Of a DNA stretch of 64,000 nucleotides, positions 55,826 to 64,000 are shown piece by piece (within the stretch, counting starts at the first letter, position 1; the number at the start of each line of letters is the position of its first letter). The position numbers and the translations under genes were made by a program. Source of the DNA: Serratia plymuthica NBRC 102599 (GTDB lineage: Bacteria; Pseudomonadota; Gammaproteobacteria; Enterobacterales; Enterobacteriaceae). The notes below the pieces were generated by a model. It saw nothing but the letters and a program-made list of their open reading frames with translations, was not told the origin of the DNA and did no database searches. The stretch is taken from assembly GCF_001590925.1 (NCBI RefSeq), contig NZ_BCTU01000021.1, positions 1 through 64,000 on the forward strand. The letters run 5' to 3'.

Positions 55826-57775
55826 ATGGAGAACACCTCAAGCTGGCAACAGTTGATGGCCGATGGCGCATTGCCGCCCGCACAGCGCCCTGCACCGGCA
55901 ATCTATGCTTCCTGGCTGCGCTGCCGCAGCCTGATGCAACCCGCCGTGTGGAAAGCGCCGCACTGTGCGCTCGGCGCCACCTTCAACTCTATCTGCCAGC
56001 GTAAAAACGATCTGCTGACGCTTGGCCAGGCGGCGCTGGAAGACGCCTGCGAATATATGGAGTCCCGCCGCTGCCTGCTGATGATCCTCGACGAAAGCGG
56101 CTGCATGCTATGGCTGTGCGGTGACGCCCTGACGCGTGAACGCCTGCAGCAATTGGGGTTTACCCCCGGCGCCTATTGGGCCGAGGGTGACATTGGCACC
56201 AACGCGCCTTCGCTGGCGGCGGCAGAAGGCCACCCGATACAGGTAAGCAGCAGCGAGCATGTACGCCAGGCACTGCATGACTGGTCATTCTGCGCCACGC
56301 CGGTTTATGACAACAGCGGCCGCCAGCGCGGCTCGATTGCGCTAGGTTGCCTGCTGGCTGACTCCGCCGCCGGCGATCTGTCACTGACGCTGGCGATAGC
56401 ACGCGAGATAGGCAACTCGCTGAACGCCGATGGCCTGCTGGCGGAGTCCAACCGTCACCTGAACCAGCTTTACGGTTTGCTTGACGGGGTGGATGACGGC
56501 GTGATGGCCTGGGACCATCGCGGCTACCTGCAATACATCAACCAGCGGGCCGCCACCCTGCTGAAGCTGGACGAACAGCAAAGCCAGGGCAAACCCCTGA
56601 CGCAGTTGCTGACGCTGCCCGCCCTGCTCAACCGGGCCATCGCCCAGCGCCAGCCGCTGCAGCACGTTGAGGTCACCTTCGAAAGCCAGCGGCAGTTTAT
56701 CGCCGCGCTGCTGACCCTAAAACCGATCTTCGACGGCGAGCGCTGCAGTTTTATCGCCCTGCTGCACCCGATTGAACGGCTGCACCAGTACGTCAGCAGC
56801 CAGCTGGGCCGCGTCAGCCACAGCTTTGAACAGATGCCTTCCGCCTCTCTGGAGATGCGCCGACTGATCCGCTATGGCCAGCAGGCGGCGAAGGGCCAGC
56901 ATCCGATCCTGCTGTGCGGCGAAGAAGGGGTCGGCAAGGAGTTGCTCAGCCAGGCGATCCACAACGCCAGCGAACGCGCCGCCGGGCCGTATATCGCGCT
57001 CAACTGCCAGTTGCTGCCGGAAGCGCAGGGGCTGCGCGAACTGCTGGGTAGCGACGCCAGCGAGGAGGAAGCGGGCCAGCTCAGCAAGTTTGAACTGGCC
57101 AACGGCGGCACCTTGTACCTGGAGCAGATTGAGTATTTACCGGCGGAAATGCAGTCGGCACTGCTGCAGGTGCTGAAAACCGGCGTGGTGATGCGGCTTA
57201 ATTCCAACCGGGTGATCCCGGTCGATGTGCGGGTGATCGCCGGCAGCGCCGCCAATCTGCCGCTGTTGGTGCAGCAGAACCGCTTCCGCCGCCAGCTGTT
57301 TTACAGCCTGCAAGCGTTCGAGATCCAGATCCCGGCGCTGCGCCAGCGGCTGAGCGACATTCCGCTGTTGGTAAAGCACCACCTGCGTGCGCTGGAACAG
57401 CATTTCCAGTGTCGGTTCCGGGTCGATGATGAAGTCATGGCCCAGCTTGGCCTGTATCTGTGGCCCGGCAACGATCTGGAGCTGAAAGGCGTGGTGGAAC
57501 GCACGGCGATGATTTGCCACGGCCACCATCTCCAGTTGGCGGACTTGCCCGAACACTTGCTCAGCCACCAGCCGCTGCTGGAAAGCGAACCGCAGCCGGG
57601 TATGCCGCTGCTGACGCTGGCGGAAATGGAACGCCAGGCGATCATTCGCGCGGCCAACGTCAGCCGCGGGCAACTCAACGAAATGGCGCAGCTGTTGGGC
57701 ATCGGCCGCACCACGCTGTGGAGAAAAATCAAACAATATCAAATTGATATCCGGCAGTTTAAGCTACGCGCCTGA
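55826..57775 (+). CDS. dhaR: dihydroxyacetone operon regulator DhaR
   Basis: A 649-residue enhancer-binding-type activator. Order of domains: GAF-like sensor (about 30-190), PAS (about 200-310, ESNRHLNQLYGLLDGVDDGV), AAA+ (about 325-560) and a C-terminal Fis-type HTH (ISRGQLNEMAQLLGIGRTTLW, residues about 625-645). Walker A is PILLCGEEGVGKELLSQAIH, and sequence GGTLYLEQIEYLP stands for Walker B. The GAFTGA loop that contacts sigma-54 is missing: its place reads LLGSDASEEEAGQ, as in E. coli DhaR, which works with sigma-70. It probably activates gldA-dhaKLM and senses DhaK/DhaL. Here it is convergent with dhaM, 9 bases apart, instead of divergent. Confidence 0.93.
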   Translation: MENTSSWQQLMADGALPPAQRPAPAIYASWLRCRSLMQPAVWKAPHCALGATFNSICQRKNDLLTLGQAALEDACEYMESRRCLLMILDESGCMLWLCGDALTRERLQQLGFTPGAYWAEGDIGTNAPSLAAAEGHPIQVSSSEHVRQALHDWSFCATPVYDNSGRQRGSIALGCLLADSAAGDLSLTLAIAREIGNSLNADGLLAESNRHLNQLYGLLDGVDDGVMAWDHRGYLQYINQRAATLLKLDEQQSQGKPLTQLLTLPALLNRAIAQRQPLQHVEVTFESQRQFIAALLTLKPIFDGERCSFIALLHPIERLHQYVSSQLGRVSHSFEQMPSASLEMRRLIRYGQQAAKGQHPILLCGEEGVGKELLSQAIHNASERAAGPYIALNCQLLPEAQGLRELLGSDASEEEAGQLSKFELANGGTLYLEQIEYLPAEMQSALLQVLKTGVVMRLNSNRVIPVDVRVIAGSAANLPLLVQQNRFRRQLFYSLQAFEIQIPALRQRLSDIPLLVKHHLRALEQHFQCRFRVDDEVMAQLGLYLWPGNDLELKGVVERTAMICHGHHLQLADLPEHLLSHQPLLESEPQPGMPLLTLAEMERQAIIRAANVSRGQLNEMAQLLGIGRTTLWRKIKQYQIDIRQFKLRA

Positions 57776-57784
57776 TACCCGCAC

Positions 57785-59215
57785 TCAATGGCTGAGCTGC
57801 AATACCCCGCGCGCCGCGTCCAGCATCGCTTTCTGGCCGCTGCGGGTCTTGCTCATACAGTCGTTCATGCCGACCACCATCGGGATGCCCATCGCTTTCG
57901 CCAGGATCGCGCTGTGCGACAGCGCATTGCCGCCGCTCAGACAGATGCCGAGCACCAGGCGACGATCGAGCATCACCACGTCGGAAGGCATCAGTTCATC
58001 CATCACCAGTATCGAGGGCGCAGTCAGCGTAATCGGCAGCAACGGCTGCTGTTGCAAATGGCTCAGTGTACGGCGCAGCATGTCCCGCACGTCCAGTTCG
58101 CGCGCCCGCATGTACTCATCGTCCAACGCGCGATAATCCTCGATGATCACTTCCATTTCCTGCCGCCAGGCCTGCTCGGCACTGCATTGTTGCTGAGCAA
58201 TGCGCGTATAGGCCGCCTGTTGCAGATCCGGATCGTCCAGCAGCATGCTGTGCGCGCCGAAAATCGCCGCCTGCGGTTTGCCAATCAGCGTGCCGGTACG
58301 CTCCGCCAGCCGACCAAGATCGCCCAGGGTATGTTGCAGCGCCTCACGCAGCCGCTGCTGTTCGGTCAGCACGTCGTCCGCGCCAATCGGGCGCTCGGTC
58401 ACCGTCGGCCAGAAGCTAAGTGCCTGCAATACCGGGCCGCTGGTTACGCTTTCCGCCACCGGGATGCCGTGCAGCGAGGGCAGTTGCTGCTCTGATACCG
58501 TTTCACCAAAGTGCTGTTCCGCCAGTGTCCTGAACGCCGCCAGCGCCTGCTCAGCCTGTGGGCCGTCGGCAATCAACCGAACGGTGTCGCCGTGCCGCAC
58601 CTGCAGCAACGCCAGTTGATTCAGGCTACGCGGATTGGCGCATTGCCCCTGTTTTTCCAACACCAGCTCGGTGTCGAAGGGCGCCAGCGTTTCCGCCAGC
58701 CGCGCCGCCGGGCGGGCGTGCAACCCATGCGGGTTCTGCACCGTCCAACTGACGCTCTTGCCGTGGGTCAGCGGCAATTCAACGCTTTTTACCGCAGGCG
58801 CGGCTTCCCCCAACTGCACCTGTTTGGCCAGCAGAGCGCCCTGCGCTTCCGCCAGAACCTGTTCCAGCCCGGCGCCGGAATTGGCGGCGACCACTGCGGC
58901 CAGCGTCCCTTCCACCAGCGGTGCCGAACACAGCCGCACTTTGGCGGCCAACTGCGGATCCAGCAGGTCGAGCGCCGTTTCGGCACTCAGCAACGCACTG
59001 CCCAAATCCATCAGCACCAGGATGCCCGCACCGTCCGCCACCGACTCAATGGCCTCCATGACTTTGATCGCATCGGTGCCTATCGGATGCTCGGCGTCAT
59101 CGACGCCCGCCGCCAGCACCAGTTTGCAGCCGTCGCCACGCATCATCTGCCGCGCCAGCTCTTCAACCCCGCGCGCCAGCTGCGCGCTGTGGGAAACTAC
59201 AACGATATTGATCAT
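57785..59215 (-). CDS. dhaM: dihydroxyacetone kinase phosphotransfer protein DhaM
   Basis: A 476-residue multiphosphoryl transfer protein. Its N-terminal EIIA(man)-like domain has the phosphohistidine H9 in MINIVVVSHSAQLARGVEEL. An HPr-like domain follows (about 155-240) with histidine in VQNPHGLHARPAARLAETLA. The C-terminal part resembles the N-terminal domain of enzyme I, with the phosphohistidine in LSGGNALSHSAILAKAMGIP. It transfers phosphate from PEP-derived HPr to DhaL-bound ADP, so the kinase uses PTS phosphate. It is the last gene of the gldA-dhaK-dhaL-dhaM run and is convergent with dhaR. Confidence 0.94.
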   Translation of the reverse strand: MINIVVVSHSAQLARGVEELARQMMRGDGCKLVLAAGVDDAEHPIGTDAIKVMEAIESVADGAGILVLMDLGSALLSAETALDLLDPQLAAKVRLCSAPLVEGTLAAVVAANSGAGLEQVLAEAQGALLAKQVQLGEAAPAVKSVELPLTHGKSVSWTVQNPHGLHARPAARLAETLAPFDTELVLEKQGQCANPRSLNQLALLQVRHGDTVRLIADGPQAEQALAAFRTLAEQHFGETVSEQQLPSLHGIPVAESVTSGPVLQALSFWPTVTERPIGADDVLTEQQRLREALQHTLGDLGRLAERTGTLIGKPQAAIFGAHSMLLDDPDLQQAAYTRIAQQQCSAEQAWRQEMEVIIEDYRALDDEYMRARELDVRDMLRRTLSHLQQQPLLPITLTAPSILVMDELMPSDVVMLDRRLVLGICLSGGNALSHSAILAKAMGIPMVVGMNDCMSKTRSGQKAMLDAARGVLQLSH

Positions 59216-59226
59216 CTCGCCTCCTG

Positions 59227-59859
59227 CTAGTGGCCGGCGACCTCGGCCAGCGTTTTTATCATCAGCATCACCGAGGTGGCGCCCGGATCCTGATGACCGA
59301 TGCTGCGCTCACCCAGGTAGCTGGCCCGCCCTTTACGCGCTTGCAGAGTAATGGTGCCCTCCACCGCCTGTTCCGCCCGCTCACTGGCGCGCTGCAAGGC
59401 CTCCGCCATGCTCAACTGCTGCTGCGCCGACTGGCCGAGGCTTTCCACCACCGGCCACCAGACGTCGCACATGGTTTTGTCGCCCGGCTCCGCCTTGCCA
59501 CGCATCACCACGCCCTCTACGCCCTCTTGCATCAACTGATGCAGCTCCGCCAGATCCAGACTCTGCTTGGCATTGGCCGCCTGTGCCGCGCGAATAAAGA
59601 AAGTGCCGAACAGCGGGCCGCTGGCTCCGCCAACGCTCGACAGCAGCGTCATACCGGTGTTTTTAAGGATAAAACCGATGTCTTTATCCGCCACCGACGG
59701 CAGCTTCTCCACCACCTTGTTGAAGCCGCGGTTCATGTTCAGACCGTGGTCGGCATCGCCGATTTCGGTATCCAGCCGGGTCAAAAAGTCACGTTGCTGG
59801 GTAAACACCTCACCGCAACGCATCAGCCAGTCCACGACCTGTTGTTTCGTTAATGCCAT
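59227..59859 (-). CDS. dhaL: dihydroxyacetone kinase subunit DhaL
   Basis: A 210-residue nucleotide-binding subunit carrying ADP permanently in PTS-type kinases. The magnesium-binding aspartates are in LDTEIGDADHGLNMNRGFNK. Further landmarks are TGMTLLSSVGGASGPLFGTF, MCDVWWPVVESLGQ and YLGERSIGHQDPGATSVMLM. It lies between dhaK and dhaM with short gaps (about 10 bases), so it is in the same transcript. In DhaKLM systems DhaL also co-activates DhaR. Confidence 0.95.
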   Translation of the reverse strand: MALTKQQVVDWLMRCGEVFTQQRDFLTRLDTEIGDADHGLNMNRGFNKVVEKLPSVADKDIGFILKNTGMTLLSSVGGASGPLFGTFFIRAAQAANAKQSLDLAELHQLMQEGVEGVVMRGKAEPGDKTMCDVWWPVVESLGQSAQQQLSMAEALQRASERAEQAVEGTITLQARKGRASYLGERSIGHQDPGATSVMLMIKTLAEVAGH

Positions 59860-59868
59860 AAATCCTCC

Positions 59869-60945
59869 TCAGCAACCCCAACGCAGCGCAGGGGTTTTCA
59901 CCGGCGCATCCCACAATGCCAACAGCTCGTCATCCACCTTCAGCAAGGTGATCGATACCCCCTGCATGTCCAGCGAGGTGCAATAGGAACCCACCAGACT
60001 GCGTTCAACGATCATGCCCGCCTCGGCGCAACGCTCCGCCAGCCGGTGATAAACGCCGTACAGCTCGGAAAGCGGCGTCGCACCCAGATTGTTCACCAGC
60101 ACAATCACCCGGTCACCGCGCGTCAGCGGCTGCTTGGTCTGCACTTCATCGCGCCATTCACCCTGCCGGCGATCCCAGGCACGAATGGTGCGCTGGTAAT
60201 GCCCATGTTCGATCAGGGTATGGAACATGTCATCCACCGCCGCGTTGAGGCCGGTGAACGGACGCCGCGCAATGCCCGGCTCGCCGTGAATACCGACGCC
60301 GAACTCCATCTCGTTTTCCGCCAATACAAACGAAGGTTTGCCGGCTGCGGGCACGGTACAGGCGCCCAGCGCGATGCCAATCGAATGCCCTTGATTGTTG
60401 ATCCTATGGCCCAGCGTCACCACGGTGTCCAGATCGTCGCCACGCGCCGTCGCTGCACCAAGCAGTTTTTCCATCAGTACGGTATTCGCTACCCCACGCC
60501 GGCCGGCGGTGAACAGGCTGTCTTTGACCGCCACGTCATCGTCCACCAGCACCGTCGCCACCTGGGTGCCGCTGTCATGCAGCAGTTCGGTGGCAGTTTC
60601 GAAGTTCAACACGTCGCCGGTGTAGTTTTTGATCAGCAACAAGACCCCGGCCCCACCGTCGATTGCCTGGCCGCACTCGTACATTTTATCCGGCGTCGGC
60701 GAGGTAAAAATCTCGCCGGGGCAGGCGCCGTCGAGCATGCCTTCGCCGACAAAGCCACAGTGCATAGGCTCGTGGCCGCTGCCGCCGCCGGACAGGATAG
60801 CCACCTTGCCCGCTACCGGCGCGTCGGCGCGGGTCACGAACACCGGCTCCTGATGCACCAGCAGTTCGGGGTGCGCTTCCGCCAACCCCAGCAGTTGCTC
60901 TTCCAGTACCGACTCAACCTTATTGATCAGTTTTTTCACGGTCAT
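59869..60945 (-). CDS. dhaK: dihydroxyacetone kinase subunit DhaK
   Basis: A 358-residue substrate-binding subunit that binds dihydroxyacetone through a covalent hemiaminal to histidine. The N-terminal glycine-rich region is VAILSGGGSGHEPMHCGFVG. Active-site histidine is in FGVGIHGEPGIARRPF. LLIIKNYTGD and VVTLGHRINNQGHSIGIALG match the family. It works with DhaL and DhaM to make dihydroxyacetone phosphate from the product of GldA. DhaK also inhibits DhaR in E. coli. It is downstream of gldA by 46 bases, with a stem-loop between. Confidence 0.95.
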   Translation of the reverse strand: MTVKKLINKVESVLEEQLLGLAEAHPELLVHQEPVFVTRADAPVAGKVAILSGGGSGHEPMHCGFVGEGMLDGACPGEIFTSPTPDKMYECGQAIDGGAGVLLLIKNYTGDVLNFETATELLHDSGTQVATVLVDDDVAVKDSLFTAGRRGVANTVLMEKLLGAATARGDDLDTVVTLGHRINNQGHSIGIALGACTVPAAGKPSFVLAENEMEFGVGIHGEPGIARRPFTGLNAAVDDMFHTLIEHGHYQRTIRAWDRRQGEWRDEVQTKQPLTRGDRVIVLVNNLGATPLSELYGVYHRLAERCAEAGMIVERSLVGSYCTSLDMQGVSITLLKVDDELLALWDAPVKTPALRWGC

Positions 60946-60962
60946 TTCCTCGTTTAGCCAAT

Positions 60963-60984
60963 GGGGCGCAGCCTGCTGCGCCCC
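60963..60984 (-). repeat. GGGGCGCA-type stem-loop between gldA and dhaK
   Basis: GGGGCGCA (60963-60970) pairs with TGCGCCCC (60977-60984). No T-run is visible on the minus strand, so it is more likely an mRNA-processing or repeat element than a terminator. It is very similar to the palindrome after parC at 44839-44860 and shares its core with the terminator at 39101. Confidence 0.5.
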
Positions 60985-60991
60985 TGCGGTA

Positions 60992-62098
60992 TCAGCGTTG
61001 GTGTTGTTGCAGCCAGGCGCTGCCCAGCCGGTCTGCCGTCAAGATTGCGGCCTGCACGCTGGCCGGCGTCACCTTGAACGGCATGTTGTGGATGGTTTCG
61101 CCGGCGGCGCAGCTGGCTTCGGCAACCGCCATGATTTTCTCTGCCGCATCGCCGCTAACGCCCATCTCGGCCAGCGTGACAGGCAGGCCGATGCGGTGGC
61201 AGAAATCCAGCACCGTTTCGATCTGCGCCATGCTGCTGTTTTGCAGTACCAGTTGCGATAGCGTGCCGAAAGCCACTTTCTCGCCGTGATACAGGTGATG
61301 ACACTCTTCCAGCACGGTGAAACCGTTGTGAATAGCATGCGCCGCCGCCAGCCCGCTGCTTTCAAAACCAATGCCGCTCAGATAGGTATTGGCCTCGATA
61401 ATGCGCTCGACCGCTTCCGTCACCACGCCGGCCTCAACCGCCAGTTTGGCTTTGACGCCTTCTGCCAGCAGCGTCTCATAGCACAGTCGCGCCAGGCTGA
61501 GCGCCGCCAGCGTCGATTTGCCGCCCGCCATGCTGGTTGCCTGAGCGTCGAAACAGGCCTGTGCCTCAAAATAGGTGGAAAGCGCATCGCCCATTCCCGC
61601 GACCAACAGGCGCACCGGCGCCTTGGCGATAATCGCGCTGTCCATCACCACCATGTCCGGGTTGCGCGGGTAGATCAGGTACTCGGCAAATTCGCCCTGT
61701 TCGGTGTAGATCACTGACAGCGCGCTGGTCGGCGCATCGGTGGAAGCAATGGTGGGGATTAACACCACCGGCAATTGCTGGTAGTGCGCGATGGCTTTGG
61801 CGGTATCGAGGGTTTTGCCGCCGCCGACGCCAATCACGCCGCGACAGCCATGGGCCTTCAGTTCGCGCCCCAACCGGTCGATTTCCTTATGGCAGCATTC
61901 GCCGTTGAACAGGCAGGCGTGATGTTTCACTCCGTGCTGTTGCAGGCTGCCCATCAGGGTATCGCCCGCCAGCTTCATGACGAAGTCGTCGGCAATCACG
62001 AAATAATGGTCGGCAAGCGCTTTCGCGTATTGGCCCACGGCGACCAGTGCATTGGCGCCCTGAATGTACTTGCCTGGAGACTGGATGATTCTCAACAT
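60992..62098 (-). CDS. gldA: glycerol dehydrogenase GldA
   Basis: A 368-residue NAD-dependent dehydrogenase that oxidises glycerol to dihydroxyacetone. The coenzyme site is GCRGVIGVGGGKTLDTAKAI and VLIPTIASTDAPTSALSVIY. Zinc ligands lie in LLVAGMGDALSTYFEAQACF (D), ESSGLAAAHAIHNGFTVLEE (H) and HHLYHGEKVAFGTLSQLVLQ (H). It heads the gldA-dhaK-dhaL-dhaM operon, turning glycerol into a kinase substrate. A -10-like TATAGT and two palindromes lie upstream. Confidence 0.95.
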   Translation of the reverse strand: MLRIIQSPGKYIQGANALVAVGQYAKALADHYFVIADDFVMKLAGDTLMGSLQQHGVKHHACLFNGECCHKEIDRLGRELKAHGCRGVIGVGGGKTLDTAKAIAHYQQLPVVLIPTIASTDAPTSALSVIYTEQGEFAEYLIYPRNPDMVVMDSAIIAKAPVRLLVAGMGDALSTYFEAQACFDAQATSMAGGKSTLAALSLARLCYETLLAEGVKAKLAVEAGVVTEAVERIIEANTYLSGIGFESSGLAAAHAIHNGFTVLEECHHLYHGEKVAFGTLSQLVLQNSSMAQIETVLDFCHRIGLPVTLAEMGVSGDAAEKIMAVAEASCAAGETIHNMPFKVTPASVQAAILTADRLGSAWLQQHQR

Positions 62099-62189
62099 AA
62101 CCGGATCCTTGTAGGGAAATTGACGATGGTAACGTTCAGATATCAGGTGATGATGCGTCCGGTCTGTGCCGTCGCGTTGTTATGCACTG

Positions 62190-62195
62190 ACTATA
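62190..62195 (-). promoter_or_regulatory. -10 element candidate for the gldA-dhaKLM promoter
   Basis: On the minus strand TATAGT matches the -10 consensus at five of six positions. The matching -35 position (17-base spacing) is weak, reading TCGCAA. This is consistent with a promoter that needs an activator. Confidence 0.45.
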
Positions 62196-62230
62196 GGGCT
62201 AACGGAGAGCTTTGCGACAGACCGCGTTTT

Positions 62231-62278
62231 TGTTCCATTATGGAACATAACAACCTCCACGCCGTTTCATAATGAAAC
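62231..62278. promoter_or_regulatory. two tandem 15-base palindromes, candidate activator sites
   Basis: GTTCCAT-T-ATGGAAC (62232-62246) and GTTTCAT-A-ATGAAAC (62264-62278) are both perfect inverted repeats of the form GTTYCAT-W-ATGRAAC. Their centres are 32 bases apart, three helical turns. Relative to the -10 at 62190-62195 they centre near -56 and -88. DhaR is the likely protein. Confidence 0.65.
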
Positions 62279-62450
62279 TCTGCCGCCGCTTTTCCAGCCG
62301 GTAAAGCGAGCTGGCGCACAGCCTAACGTATAACTGCGTAAAGAGTGGATTCTACGGGCGTTTCAGCTTTAATTTTGACCATCTTTCCCCTATTCTTACC
62401 GCCACTACTGGGAAAGGGCGAAAACAGCCCGACTGATGGGATTAATAACG

Positions 62451-63116
62451 ATGAAACGGACAAAAAACATCAACCAAGAGACGTTCCGCAAATCCTGGCG
62501 CACCTATCGCGTTGCGCCCGTAGCCTTGGCAATCAGCGGAGTCTTTATGCTGGCCGGCTGTGAAAAAGCGGATGAAACGGTCTCGATGTATCAAAATGCC
62601 GACGAGTGTTCGCGCACTAACCCTTCCATGAGCGAGCAGTGCACCACTGCCTATAACAACGCCCTGAAAGAAGCCGAAAAAACCGCGCCTAAATACGCCA
62701 CCCGTGAAGACTGCGTCGCCGAGTTCGGTGAAGCGCAGTGTACTCAGGCCCCCGCTCCGGCGCAGGCCGGCATGGCGGCTGAATCGCAAAGCAGCGGCAG
62801 CTTCTGGATGCCACTGATGGCAGGTTACATGATGGGCCGCATGATGGGCGGCTCCGGCTTTGCCCAACAGCCGCTGTTCACCTCCAAAAACGCCGCCAGC
62901 CCGGCCAACGGCAAGTTCGTTGACGCCACCGGCAAGAGCTACGGCCCGGCCACCGCAGGCGGCCGCACCATGACGGTGCCGAAAACCGCGATGGCGCCAA
63001 AACCGGCGGTCACCAACACCGTTACCCGCGGTGGCTTTGGCGAATCCGTGGCCAAGCAGACCAGCATGCAGCGCAGCAGCGCGACCTCCGGCAGCTCACG
63101 CAGCATGGGCGGTTAA
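62451..63116 (+). CDS. ygiB: DUF1190 lipoprotein YgiB
   Basis: A 221-residue protein of the YgiB family, close to E. coli Ygi[21 protein letters not shown] then [20 protein letters not shown] contains a lipobox with cysteine at residue 37. [20 protein letters not shown] and [18 protein letters not shown] give a cysteine pattern. A glycine/methionine-rich segment ([20 protein letters not shown]) and a serine-rich tail follow. Function is unknown. It stands before ygiC with a three-base gap. In E. coli it lies just downstream of tolC. Confidence 0.9.
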   Translation: MKRTKNINQETFRKSWRTYRVAPVALAISGVFMLAGCEKADETVSMYQNADECSRTNPSMSEQCTTAYNNALKEAEKTAPKYATREDCVAEFGEAQCTQAPAPAQAGMAAESQSSGSFWMPLMAGYMMGRMMGGSGFAQQPLFTSKNAASPANGKFVDATGKSYGPATAGGRTMTVPKTAMAPKPAVTNTVTRGGFGESVAKQTSMQRSSATSGSSRSMGG

Positions 63117-63119
63117 GGC

Positions 63120-64000
63120 ATGAAACGCGTTGCGATTACCGAGCGCCCGAACTGGCGCGAAAAAGCGACCGAGTTCGGCTTCAAATTCCATACCATGTAT
63201 GGCGAGCCGTACTGGTGTGAGGATGCCTATTACCAGTTTACGCTGGCGCAAATCGAAGAGATTGAAAGCGCCACCGCCGAGCTGCATCAGATGTGCCTGC
63301 AAGTGGTAGAGAAAGTGGTCGGCAGCGATGCGCTGATGGCCAAATTCCAGATCCCGAAGCACACCTGGGATTTCGTTCGCAGCTCGTGGCGCACCAGCCA
63401 ACCTTCGCTGTATTCGCGCCTCGATCTGGCCTACGACGGCGTCAATCCACCCAAGTTACTGGAGAACAATGCCGATACGCCAACCTCGCTGTATGAAGCG
63501 GCCTTCTTCCAATGGCTGTGGCTGGAAGACCAGATCAACGCCGGCAATCTCAGCCCGGAGTCCGATCAATACAACAGCCTGCAAGAAAAGCTGATTGAGC
63601 GTTTTGCCGATTTGAAAGCGCACCACGGCTTCGGTCTGCTGCATTTGGCCTGTTGCCAGGACAGCGAAGAAGATCGCGGTACGGTGCAATACTTGCAGGA
63701 CTGCGCACTGGAAGCCGGCGTGCCGACCGAGTTCCTGTTTATGGAAGACATTGGTCTCGGCGAGAAGGGGCAGTTTACCGATCTGCAAGACCAGGTTATC
63801 GGTAATCTGTTCAAGCTCTATCCGTGGGAGTTTATGCTGCGCGAGATGTTTTCCACCAAGCTGGAAGATGCCGGCGTGCGCTGGCTGGAGCCGGCCTGGA
63901 AAAGCATTATCTCCAACAAGGCGCTGCTGCCGATGCTGTGGGAAATGTTCCCGGATCACCCGAACCTGCTGCCGGCCTACTTCGCGCAGGACGAACATCC
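63120..64000 (+). CDS. ygiC: YgiC, glutathionylspermidine synthase-like ATP-grasp protein (3' end outside window)
   Basis: The first 293 codons of YgiC are present; the gene continues past base 64000. It begins [20 protein letters not shown], with [20 protein letters not shown] and [20 protein letters not shown] following. It has the glutathionylspermidine synthase preATP-grasp motif [20 protein letters not shown] and [15 protein letters not shown]. It is an ATP-grasp ligase-like protein with no proven reaction; the related E. coli protein has not been given a firm substrate. The ATG follows the ygiB stop by three bases and uses AAGG from it, so the two are translated together. Confidence 0.92.
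   Translation, partial: MKRVAITERPNWREKATEFGFKFHTMYGEPYWCEDAYYQFTLAQIEEIESATAELHQMCLQVVEKVVGSDALMAKFQIPKHTWDFVRSSWRTSQPSLYSRLDLAYDGVNPPKLLENNADTPTSLYEAAFFQWLWLEDQINAGNLSPESDQYNSLQEKLIERFADLKAHHGFGLLHLACCQDSEEDRGTVQYLQDCALEAGVPTEFLFMEDIGLGEKGQFTDLQDQVIGNLFKLYPWEFMLREMFSTKLEDAGVRWLEPAWKSIISNKALLPMLWEMFPDHPNLLPAYFAQDEH

Larger units (their letters stand above)
62099..62450. other. divergent regulatory region between gldA and ygiB
   Basis: A 352-base spacer that contains the gldA promoter candidate on the minus strand, two 15-base palindromes (62232-62246 and 62264-62278), and the leader of ygiB. No ORF or RNA gene is supported. The right-hand 170 bases show no clear motif. Confidence 0.6.

Overview
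The window reads as a chromosomal segment of a Serratia-type enterobacterium, most likely of the S. marcescens group. The reasons are the GC-rich coding style, a gene order that follows the Escherichia coli exbDB-metC-yghB-yqhCD-dkgA, ygiQ, ftsP-plsC-parC-mdaB-ygiN-parE-yqiA-cpdA-yqiB-nudF-tolC-ygiBC backbone, and an ExbB with the extended periplasmic N-terminus described for S. marcescens. Species is inferred from gene content and memory of homologues; no database was searched. No rRNA, tRNA, insertion sequence, prophage or CRISPR array was seen.

Region 1 (1-13.4 kb, minus strand) holds the start of an Ail/OmpX-type outer-membrane gene, an AT-rich stretch with an unrecognised exported protein, and a complete contact-dependent growth inhibition locus in the order cdiB-cdiC-cdiA-cdiI. 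CdiB is the outer-membrane transporter. CdiC is a HlyC-like lysine acyltransferase. CdiA is a 3202-residue two-partner exoprotein whose last 211 residues form a glycine-rich, hydrophobic toxin domain. CdiI is an 84-residue membrane protein. The toxin and immunity pair looks like a membrane-acting (ionophore-type) module and is the most interesting system here.

Region 2 (14-20.5 kb, plus strand) is a sucrose regulon, scrK-porin-scrA-scrB-scrR: uptake through the porin, PTS phosphorylation, hydrolysis of sucrose-6-phosphate, phosphorylation of fructose, and LacI-type control with matching operator motifs before scrK and before the porin. It is followed by a shikimate-dehydrogenase-like gene and a ParDE-type toxin-antitoxin pair.

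Region 3 (22-31.5 kb) is the TonB-energising pair exbB-exbD with a Fur box, then metC with a met box, the DedA protein yghB, an inserted LysR/oxidoreductase divergent pair, and the aldehyde-detoxification genes yqhC, yqhD and dkgA. A possible 10-codon leader ORF with an inverted repeat precedes dkgA.

Region 4 (31.4-42.4 kb) holds a four-gene lactose/cellobiose-type PTS and 6-phospho-beta-glucosidase operon with LacI-type operator repeats but no adjacent regulator, the lytic transglycosylase emtA, the radical-SAM gene ygiQ, a PfkB sugar kinase, and the nucleoside genes xapB, xapA and xapR.

Region 5 (42.3-64 kb) is the conserved core: ftsP, plsC, parC, mdaB, ygiN, a LysR regulator, parE, yqiA, cpdA, yqiB, nudF and tolC. 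A glycerol/dihydroxyacetone block (dhaR, dhaM, dhaL, dhaK, gldA) lies between tolC and ygiB-ygiC, where E. coli has none. Two 15-bp palindromes in front of gldA are good candidate activator sites. The window ends inside ygiC.
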